Source: Ostreococcus lucimarinus CCE9901 (lineage: Eukaryota; Chlorophyta; Mamiellophyceae; Mamiellales; Bathycoccaceae). Taken from it: DNA of 64,000 nucleotides. A program made the position numbers and the translations under genes. A model generated the notes under the pieces. It was not told where the DNA came from. It did not search any database and was given only the letters and a program-made list of their open reading frames with translations. Each line of letters begins with the position of its first letter. Within the stretch, counting starts at the first letter, position 1. The stretch spans positions 496,001-560,000 of the forward strand of contig NC_009360.1 in NCBI RefSeq assembly GCF_000092065.1, given 5' to 3'. Shown here in pieces: positions 47,274-55,091 of this stretch.

Positions 47274-48257
47274 CTAAGCCTTCATGCCGATGACGACGAA
47301 CGTCATGAAAATCACCATGACGAGCAAAATGTAAATGCACACGATGGCGACGCTGTGCTTTTGCGACTTCTCGGCTTGTACCAACTCTTTTCGTCCTTGC
47401 TCGACGGACGCCGCCACCTCTTGACAGTTATAGTCGATGCGGTCTAAAATCGTCCCTTGGTCGATGATCAGGGCGGATAAGTCCTTCATCACCGCCCCGA
47501 GGTCTTGCACGGACTCCAAAATTTTCATCACCTCGCGATCGCGCTCGATGCTCACCGTCTCGGCGCGATTCAACATCTCCATACGCAGCATCGACTCGCC
47601 GCCGCCGCCCGCGCTCGCGCCCGCGCCGGCGCCGCTGAACTGCGCGTACGAGTCCAGACCCGCCGCTCCCGGTCCTCGATCTTGCTGCGACTTCAATTTG
47701 GCTAAATAATCCTTCTGCTGTTTCCTAAAATCCTGCGAAAGCTTGTTCAACTCCATCGCCAACTTTCTCTGCGCGTTGACGCGCACGCGCTCCTCCCCAT
47801 CTCCTTCCCCCGTCTCGCTCACGCTCCGTATTGCGACATCGCACCGCTTAAACAGTTTCGTCACTTCCTTCGTCAGCGCCTCCGCGACGACGTCCTCGCC
47901 CGCGACGTCGTCGAAATTTGGCAGCAACGCCTTGGCGTGCGCCTCGCGCAACCCGCGCAGGCTCGTCCGTATCGCCTCCACGTCCCTCGCCGCGTCATCG
48001 CACCGCTCGACCCATCGCGGGACGACGCCCGCGCGTTCCGGCACCCCCACGCGCACGTCATCGCTCGCGTCGTCGCTCCGCGCGCCCAGCGCGGCGTCCA
48101 GCAGTCTCGACGTGCCGCGCGCGTCCCCGACCGTCGTCGCGAGCGACGCGTGCGCGTCGCCTCGCTGCGCGCGCGCGACGTCGCGCGCGCGCGCGTACGC
48201 GTGCGTGAGGTTTCTGTGCGCGCCGAACGCGCTCGCGGCGCGCGCGCGCGCCACCAT
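47274..48257 (-). CDS. SYP4: Qa-SNARE syntaxin of the SYP4/Tlg2 type
   Basis: 327 aa. The N-terminal helical bundle (about 70-190) holds FRKQQKDYLAKLKSQQ. The Qa-SNARE motif (about 235-295) has DLSALIIDQGTILDRIDYN with the zero-layer Gln in IDQG, the standard SYP41/syntaxin-16 sequence. A C-terminal membrane anchor (about 302-325) ends in GMKA. It serves trans-Golgi/endosome fusion. A Gly/Ala-rich linker (GAGAGASAGGGGES) between the bundle and the SNARE motif is longer than usual. The start is 152 bp from the divergent myosin start. Confidence 0.93.
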   Translation of the reverse strand: MVARARAASAFGAHRNLTHAYARARDVARAQRGDAHASLATTVGDARGTSRLLDAALGARSDDASDDVRVGVPERAGVVPRWVERCDDAARDVEAIRTSLRGLREAHAKALLPNFDDVAGEDVVAEALTKEVTKLFKRCDVAIRSVSETGEGDGEERVRVNAQRKLAMELNKLSQDFRKQQKDYLAKLKSQQDRGPGAAGLDSYAQFSGAGAGASAGGGGESMLRMEMLNRAETVSIERDREVMKILESVQDLGAVMKDLSALIIDQGTILDRIDYNCQEVAASVEQGRKELVQAEKSQKHSVAIVCIYILLVMVIFMTFVVIGMKA

Positions 48258-48409
48258 CGCGCGTCGTCGAATGCGGTCGCGTCCGTTCGGAGTCGTTGCT
48301 TTGGAGTCGTCGCTTCGGCGCGTTTGGAGTCAAAACGACGCGCGTCGCGCGCGCGCGAACGCGAGACGGGCGTCGGAGACGGGCGGTCGCGCGCGTCGAC
48401 GAACGCGCG

Positions 48410-51400
48410 ATGGTCGACGCGCGAGACGCGCTCGTAGCGCTCGCGATCGGCGCCGAGGTGTGGATTACGAGCGATGGAAAAGATGGCGACGCGGCGACGC
48501 ATCTGCCGGGCGTCGTCGCGTCCGTGCGAGACGATGGACGCGCGTGCGGCGTGAAGGTTGAGGGCGAAGACGGCGAGCGCGAGTGCGACGCGGGAGAGGT
48601 GCTGATGCGCGAACGCGCGACGGCGGAGGATATGGTGAAGCTGAACCATCTGCACGAACCGGGCGTGCTCGAAAATTTGCGCGCGCGGTACGCGACGGAT
48701 GACATCTACACCTACACCGGGTCGATCCTGATCGCGGTGAACCCGTTCAAGGACGTCGGACACTTGTATGATGAACACATGATGTCGATGTATCGAGGGG
48801 CGCGATTGGGAGATCTGAGTCCGCACGTGTACGCCACGGCGGACGCCGCGTACGAGGCGCTGCGGACGGAGGGCGTGTCGCAGAGCGTGCTGGTGAGCGG
48901 GGAATCTGGGGCGGGGAAGACAGAGACGGCGAAGTTATTGATGCGGTACATCGCGCACAGATCGTCGTCCGATGAAGACGCGGGTGGAGGTAGGACGACG
49001 CAGGATAAAGTGTTGGAAAGTAATCCGTTGTTGGAAGCGTTTGGGAACGCGAAAACGGTTCGAAACGACAACAGTAGTCGATTTGGAAAGTACGTGGAGC
49101 TTCAATTCGATTCGAAATATCGTATCAGTGGGGCGGCGATCCGTACGTACCTCCTCGAGCGAAGTCGCGTCGTGAAGACGAGCGATCCCGAGCGGAATTT
49201 TCACATCTTTTATCAGCTGTGTGCTGGAGCAGAAGAGAGCGATCGAGAGACTTGGCGATTGAAGGACGCATCTGCTTATAATTACACCAACCAGAGCGCG
49301 TGTTTCGACTTAGATGGCTTGGACAACTCGGAGGAGTACAGACGCACTACGAACGCCATGGACGTGGTCGGCATTACCAAGGCGGAGCAGAAGAGCATCA
49401 TGAGCGTCGTCGCGGGTATTTTGCACTTGGGCAATATTTGTTTCATCGACAATACCGACGACGAAGGCTGTGATTTCGCCAGCGATGCCGCTAAGGGCGC
49501 GTTGGTAGATTGCGCCGCGGTTTTAAAGCTCGATGCCGAAAAGCTCGAGCGCTCCCTTCGCACGAGAAGAATCGTCCTCGCTGATGAAGTCATTCACAAG
49601 CCCCTCTCCGCCGCCGCCGCGACGCACTCGCGCGATGCGCTCGCGAAGAGTCTGTACTCCAAGTTATTCGATTCGCTCGTCGATCGAATCAACATCAGTA
49701 TCGGTCAAGATGCGACGAGCAAAGCGTTCATCGGAGTCCTCGATATCTACGGTTTTGAGAGCTTCGCCGTGAATTCGTTTGAGCAATTCTGCATCAACTT
49801 CGCCAACGAGAAGCTTCAGCAACATTTCAATCAGCACGTCTTCAAGATGGAGCAAGAAGAGTACGAAAGAGAAGGTATCGATTGGTCTTACATCGAATTC
49901 ATCGATAATCAGGACATGCTCGACGTGATCGAGCGGCGTTCGAACGGAATCATATCGTTGCTTGACGAATCGTGCATGCTGGCGTCGAGTACGGATGAGC
50001 AGTTTGCTCAAAAGTTGTACACTGGTCTCAAGGACGAGCAACGCCTCAGCAAGCCCAAGTTGTCTCAAACTGCGTTCACACTTTCTCATTATGCGGGTGA
50101 TGTGACGTATGAGAGTAATACCTTCCTCGACAAGAATAAAGACTTCGTAATCCAAGAGCATGAAGAAATTTTGGCAAGCGGATCCCACGAAGAACTCGTT
50201 AGAATGTTCGCGCTTGGTGATGACTCTTCGGAAACGTCTGGACGAGGAAAGTCGTCTACAAAGTTTAGTTCCGTGAGTACGCGCTTCAAGAAGCAGCTCG
50301 GTGAGCTCATGTCAAAGCTTAACGCGACGGAACCCCATTACATAAGATGCATCAAGCCAAACGCAGCGTCCAAGGCGTCGAGCTTTGAAGGCGCAAACGT
50401 TCTTCAGCAGCTTCGCTGCGGGGGTGTATTGGAGGCCATTCGCATCAGCTGTGCGGGATATCCATCGCGAAAGCCTATCGAGATTTTTCTCGCGCGTTTT
50501 GGTCTCCTTGCTCCGCAAGCAGCCGCGCTGTATTTCGAAGGTCGTGAACGCGAAGCACTCGAAGGGATTTTGCAAGCCGCCAACGTCGATGGATGGCAAA
50601 TCGGCAAAACACAGGTCTTCCTAAGGTCGGGTCAGATGGCTATTTTGGACGTTCTACGCCTGAATAAGCTGAACAAGGCGGCCATCGAGATTCAAAGCAG
50701 GGCGCGCGCGTTCGTCAAACGTAAGCAGTTCACCGAGCTGAGATCGGCTTCGATCAAGGTTGCCGCAGCCGCTCGTGGAATGCTTGCTCGCAAGAGGGTT
50801 CGCAGCATACGGGAGCAAATTGCAGCCGTTCGAATTCAGACTGCATTCAGGGCCATACGTGCGCGAGTTCAATTCGAGCGGACCAAAGACGCGGTGCAAA
50901 AGATTCAGGCAATCGTTCGAGGTGCGAGAGCACGACGAATTCTCCGGCAGACTCGGGCGACAGAAATAACCACGAACAAAGCGGCCACGTGCATCCAGTC
51001 TCACTGGAAAGCTAAGGTTGCTCGCAAGGAATTCAAAGTCGCGAAGGCCAGGGCACGGGAAACTGGTGCGCTTCTCGAAGCGAAGTCGTCGCTTGAGCAG
51101 CAGCTCGAATCTGAGCGAGCCCGCACTGCCATGGAGCAACGCGCCCGTCAAGATGAAAACGCTCGCCACGCCTCGATGGAACAAGAGCTTCGCGCGCGCA
51201 TGGAGACATTGGAAAAGGAACTTGCTATCGCGAGAGAAAGTGTGCACGGAATCGTTGAGTCTCGAGTGTCTGAAGTTACGTCGCAGAAAGATGGCGAAAT
51301 CAACGTGCTCAGGCAATCGTTGGTCGAGCGCGATGCCAAACTCGCAGAGCTGCAAGAGTGGAAAGCAACGAGAGAGGCGCAGTTCGCAGAGCTGAACTCG

Positions 51401-53107
51401 AAACTAGAAGCGATACATCTCGACTCGCTTGCGTCGCCGGCTAAACATTCAATCGCAACCGGTGAAGCGACCATCGCGTCCGCGTCCTCGAGTGCGCTCG
51501 GGGATTTGAACACACGAATCAGCGAAAAGATTGAACTCAACTCAAAATTGCGCCAAGAAAACGACTCGCTTCAGCAAGAGCGTACCGATCTTGAAAGAGT
51601 AGTGAATCAGTTGCGCACAGAGATGAGCGAAATGGAGAAGGAAAACGCAACGATGAAGTCGCAATGTTCGCCTTCGCCGGTGAGGACTGGCGGACGATTC
51701 GCTTCAATTCTCAGCCCGATGTCGCCCATGGACGGGTTGGACACTCTGGAGTCCCCGCGGACTCCAGATACGCCGAATAGCGAAGACGTAGAGGCAGCCC
51801 TCGAACGAGAACAAGCTGAACTGGACGCGCGGAAATTGAAGCTCGAACAAGTCCGCTCGCACATGGAGTACGCAGTCTTGTTGAACTTCATCGAGAAGGA
51901 CGCGAGGGATGCGGGATTCATGGAGAATGGGACTCCAGTGCTCGCGTGCATTATTTTTAGATGCTTACTCAAATGGGGAACGTTTGAGTTGGATAGAACG
52001 AGTCTGTTCGACAAGATCATGGATGCTATCAACATAAGTTTGGAGGACGCAGGCGAAGATTACGCGGCGCTGACTTACTGGCTCACTAATGCGTTTATTC
52101 TCCTGCAGCTCTTGCAGCGAACGCTCAAGACGACCGCGTCGGGTAGCAAAGAAAACCGAAGGAAAAGTGGCGGTCTATTCGATCGGCTGAACTCTCGGTT
52201 TGTGCGCGCTACGACGCCGGTGTCGACATCGTCTCCTGGCGTGAAAGGTGTCTCGCACATCGACGCCAAATATCCGGCGTTTCTGTTCAAGCAGCAGCTG
52301 GCGGCGCTCGTGGAAAAGATTTATGGCACTCTACGAGACCGTGTGAAAAAGGACGTAACTCCACAGTTTGCTACTTGCATTCAAGCCCCGAGACAGCGTT
52401 CAGGTACGGCAACTCTTGCACGCAGTGCGTCGGGCGTCCTTCGCCCCGAGTTGGGTCAAGGCTGGATGCGAATCTTGGACACGTTGGACGAAACCGTCAA
52501 GGCGATGGCTTTAAATAATGTCCCCCAGGCACTCAGCAAACGTTTCTTCGTTCAAGTATTTTGTTTTATAAACGTTCAAATGTTCAACGCCCTTCTTCTC
52601 CGGCGCGAATGTTGCTCGTTTTCGAACGGTGAGTACATCAAGATGGGTCTATCTCTTTTCGATTCATGGGCTCGCAAGCCCCAAAACGAAGCCGTCGGCG
52701 AAGACTCCTTGGATGAATTGAGATTTATTCGCCAGGCTGTCAATCTACTAGTGATCCACCAAAAGCCGCAGAAGACTTTGAATGAAATAACCTTGGAGCT
52801 ATGCCCTCAACTCAGCATTCAGCAGCTTTACAGAATCAGCACGATGTACTGGGACGACAAGTACGGCACGGAATCCGTCAACGCCGAGGTTTTGAGCGAA
52901 ATGCGAATTAGAATGAAGGAAGATAACAGTTCGCATGCGAGTAACTCATTTCTACTCGACGATGATAGTAGTGTACAGTTCAGCATCGACGAAAATCTCG
53001 ATGCGCAAGCGATCAGTATACAGCTCGACGGCGGTTTCGGCCTTCCGGGAACTTTTCTCGAGAATCCGTCCTTCGCGTTTCTACTTGCACGACCGAGCGA
53101 ACAGTGA
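48410..53107 (+). CDS. Myosin heavy chain, class XI/V-like with DIL domain
   Basis: 1,565 aa. An SH3-like start (about 10-55) precedes the motor domain (60-745). The motor has the P-loop GESGAGKTE at 164-172, NNDSSRFGKY-like switch I (RNDNSSRFGKYVE), switch II DIYGFESF and the actin-binding/relay region around LQQLRCGGVLEAIRIS. About five IQ motifs (750-890) bind light chains. A coiled coil (about 900-1130) follows. The C-terminal cargo domain (about 1160-1520) is a DIL/globular tail, including LFNALLLRRECCSFSNGEY-like sequence (MFNALLLRRECCSFSNGEYI). The architecture is that of plant class XI and animal/fungal class V transport myosins. Confidence 0.94.
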   Translation: MVDARDALVALAIGAEVWITSDGKDGDAATHLPGVVASVRDDGRACGVKVEGEDGERECDAGEVLMRERATAEDMVKLNHLHEPGVLENLRARYATDDIYTYTGSILIAVNPFKDVGHLYDEHMMSMYRGARLGDLSPHVYATADAAYEALRTEGVSQSVLVSGESGAGKTETAKLLMRYIAHRSSSDEDAGGGRTTQDKVLESNPLLEAFGNAKTVRNDNSSRFGKYVELQFDSKYRISGAAIRTYLLERSRVVKTSDPERNFHIFYQLCAGAEESDRETWRLKDASAYNYTNQSACFDLDGLDNSEEYRRTTNAMDVVGITKAEQKSIMSVVAGILHLGNICFIDNTDDEGCDFASDAAKGALVDCAAVLKLDAEKLERSLRTRRIVLADEVIHKPLSAAAATHSRDALAKSLYSKLFDSLVDRINISIGQDATSKAFIGVLDIYGFESFAVNSFEQFCINFANEKLQQHFNQHVFKMEQEEYEREGIDWSYIEFIDNQDMLDVIERRSNGIISLLDESCMLASSTDEQFAQKLYTGLKDEQRLSKPKLSQTAFTLSHYAGDVTYESNTFLDKNKDFVIQEHEEILASGSHEELVRMFALGDDSSETSGRGKSSTKFSSVSTRFKKQLGELMSKLNATEPHYIRCIKPNAASKASSFEGANVLQQLRCGGVLEAIRISCAGYPSRKPIEIFLARFGLLAPQAAALYFEGREREALEGILQAANVDGWQIGKTQVFLRSGQMAILDVLRLNKLNKAAIEIQSRARAFVKRKQFTELRSASIKVAAAARGMLARKRVRSIREQIAAVRIQTAFRAIRARVQFERTKDAVQKIQAIVRGARARRILRQTRATEITTNKAATCIQSHWKAKVARKEFKVAKARARETGALLEAKSSLEQQLESERARTAMEQRARQDENARHASMEQELRARMETLEKELAIARESVHGIVESRVSEVTSQKDGEINVLRQSLVERDAKLAELQEWKATREAQFAELNSKLEAIHLDSLASPAKHSIATGEATIASASSSALGDLNTRISEKIELNSKLRQENDSLQQERTDLERVVNQLRTEMSEMEKENATMKSQCSPSPVRTGGRFASILSPMSPMDGLDTLESPRTPDTPNSEDVEAALEREQAELDARKLKLEQVRSHMEYAVLLNFIEKDARDAGFMENGTPVLACIIFRCLLKWGTFELDRTSLFDKIMDAINISLEDAGEDYAALTYWLTNAFILLQLLQRTLKTTASGSKENRRKSGGLFDRLNSRFVRATTPVSTSSPGVKGVSHIDAKYPAFLFKQQLAALVEKIYGTLRDRVKKDVTPQFATCIQAPRQRSGTATLARSASGVLRPELGQGWMRILDTLDETVKAMALNNVPQALSKRFFVQVFCFINVQMFNALLLRRECCSFSNGEYIKMGLSLFDSWARKPQNEAVGEDSLDELRFIRQAVNLLVIHQKPQKTLNEITLELCPQLSIQQLYRISTMYWDDKYGTESVNAEVLSEMRIRMKEDNSSHASNSFLLDDDSSVQFSIDENLDAQAISIQLDGGFGLPGTFLENPSFAFLLARPSEQ

Positions 53108-53177
53108 CGAAGAATTTAGCTTGTAATGACAACGATACACTAGATTAACGGATACAAAAATTTACTCGAGAGCAGGT

Positions 53178-54785
53178 TCATTCCTCGGTGATGGTCAACT
53201 TGGCTTCGCCGAGACTTCCTAAGTCTCCAGGAAGCAACGGAGCACTGGAGCGCCCTGGACTTTGCGATGGAGATGGAGTTAGGCTGCCGTCACTAGTCGA
53301 CGACCGCCGACTAGTCGCGACGGAAGTAGGCTTCGCGTCGGTTTCCATGATTTCGCTGAGCACCATGGCAAATCGAGCCGCATCGCCAGCGCGAACGCGC
53401 ATTTCCATTTGACTCTCGCTGCCCGACTTGTCTTTGAACCTGAAAATCGTCGTTTGGAACTCGGTGTACGATGAACCGCCGTGCATGGACCTGTCGAGCC
53501 CATTACATTCTCTGTCGGCCGACACTCGGAGTGCATTGAAGTACTTGAGTACAGCGAGCACGGCCAGCGCCGTGACGGACACCCAAGCGCATAAGGCGAG
53601 TAGGAACACCAAGGCTGCGCCGAAGACGGCGCCGCCGTGCGAGCATCCGTACAACAACCCGCAACCCTTGTAAGAATCGCCGTAAAAGTGCTTGAGGAAC
53701 TTCGGCGCACTGAAAAGCGCGGAGGCGACGATGCCCCAAATACCGCCAAAAAAGTGTACGGCGACGGCGTCGACGACATCATCGAGCTTCTTGCGCACCA
53801 TAAAGTCCGACGCCCAGACGTATAAAACTCCGGCGACGACGCCGATGACGAGGGACACGCCAATCTCTACGAACGCCGCGCCCCCGGAAGAGCTCACGAG
53901 AGCGGTGAGGATACCGTTGATCATTCGAGCCGGACGAACGCGACTGCGATCGCGATACATATCGATACAGACCACGGTGATACCGCCGAGGCAACCCGAG
54001 AGCGCGGTGACGAGACCGACGCGCGCAACCGTGATCAAATGCTCTTCGGCGAGCGTCCGCACGCTGCCGCAATTGAACCCGAACCACCCGTACCACATGA
54101 GCATGCCTCCGATCACCTGATACACCGGGTTCTGCTGAGGCATATCGTTCGCCCGTCGTCCGTGAGAGAACCGCCCCGCGCGCGCGCCGACGACGTACAC
54201 CGCCCAGAGCGCGCACAGTCCCCCCGTCACGTGCACCACGCCCGATCCCGCGTAATCCAGCACCCCGACGTCGAACAACACCCTCCCACCCCCCCTGACC
54301 GGATTCGCCCACCCGTTCTCCGCCCACGCCCAGTGCGAGACGATCGGAAAGATGACCCCCGCCACCACGCTCGACAAAACCGCGTACGACTGAAACGGAA
54401 ACCGCTCCGCCACCGCCCCCGACACGATCGTCGCGCTCGTCGCCGCGAAGCACGCCGAAAAGAACGCGTTCGCGTGCGCCCCCGCCGCCGTCGCGTGATT
54501 CGCGCTGTCAAACTTCGCCGACCGCATCCCGAACCCGTCCCTGCCCGCGAACCCGTCCTCGCCCGCGCCCCACGCCAGCCCGTACCCGACCGCGTAATAC
54601 GCCACCCCGCTCGCGCACAGGTCCAAGACGTTCTTCACCAGCACGCTCTTCGTGTTCCGGATCGACACGCTCCCGACCTCGAGCAGCGCGAACCCGATCG
54701 ACATCGCGAACACCAGCGTGGCGCAGTACATGAAGAAGACCGCGTCCACCTTTTGCACGTCCAGCGTCACCTGCATCCCCGCCAT
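53178..54785 (-). CDS. AMT1: AMT1-type ammonium transporter
   Basis: 535 aa, about 11 membrane helices. Starts MAGMQVTLDVQKVDAVFF; longer in-frame extensions are compositional. Pore and gate features visible: NAFFSACFAATSATIVSGAVAER, FPIVSHWAWAENGW, DYAGSGVVHVTGG (first pore His) and AVHFFGGIWG (second pore His). The cytosolic C-terminus keeps the AMT1 allosteric segment as NGLDRSMHGG, with Ser433 at the place of the usual regulatory Thr. After it, the tail is distinctive: FRFKDKSGSESQMEMRVR and a Ser/Pro-rich end. It imports ammonium across the plasma membrane or an organelle membrane. The gene is convergent with the myosin gene, 70 bp apart. Confidence 0.94.
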   Translation of the reverse strand: MAGMQVTLDVQKVDAVFFMYCATLVFAMSIGFALLEVGSVSIRNTKSVLVKNVLDLCASGVAYYAVGYGLAWGAGEDGFAGRDGFGMRSAKFDSANHATAAGAHANAFFSACFAATSATIVSGAVAERFPFQSYAVLSSVVAGVIFPIVSHWAWAENGWANPVRGGGRVLFDVGVLDYAGSGVVHVTGGLCALWAVYVVGARAGRFSHGRRANDMPQQNPVYQVIGGMLMWYGWFGFNCGSVRTLAEEHLITVARVGLVTALSGCLGGITVVCIDMYRDRSRVRPARMINGILTALVSSSGGAAFVEIGVSLVIGVVAGVLYVWASDFMVRKKLDDVVDAVAVHFFGGIWGIVASALFSAPKFLKHFYGDSYKGCGLLYGCSHGGAVFGAALVFLLALCAWVSVTALAVLAVLKYFNALRVSADRECNGLDRSMHGGSSYTEFQTTIFRFKDKSGSESQMEMRVRAGDAARFAMVLSEIMETDAKPTSVATSRRSSTSDGSLTPSPSQSPGRSSAPLLPGDLGSLGEAKLTITEE

Positions 54786-55091
54786 CGCGCGCGATCGTTC
54801 GTCGCGCGTCCGCGTCGGCGTCCGACGCGGCGCGCGGCGCGCGGCGGCGTCTGACGCGTCGCGCGGCGCGTCGCGACGTCGCGCGCCGAGGCGTCGCGTC
54901 GACCCGAGACACCCGCGTGTGCGGGCGCCACGGATTCGACGCGACCGACCGCGACCGCGCACGACGACGCGCGTCGACGCGCGCGCGACGCCATGCGCGC
55001 GGCGACGCGACGGTGACGACCACACGCGCGTCGCGCCCGACGACGACGCGAGACGACGCGCCGAACGCGGCGCGGCGAAGCCGAACGCGGG
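54786..55091. other. Divergent region between AMT1 and TOP3B
   Basis: 306 bp of CpG-rich sequence between start codons. Frames are open on both strands but encode only Arg/Ala-rich strings. No TATA-like element or RNA gene is evident. Confidence 0.6.
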
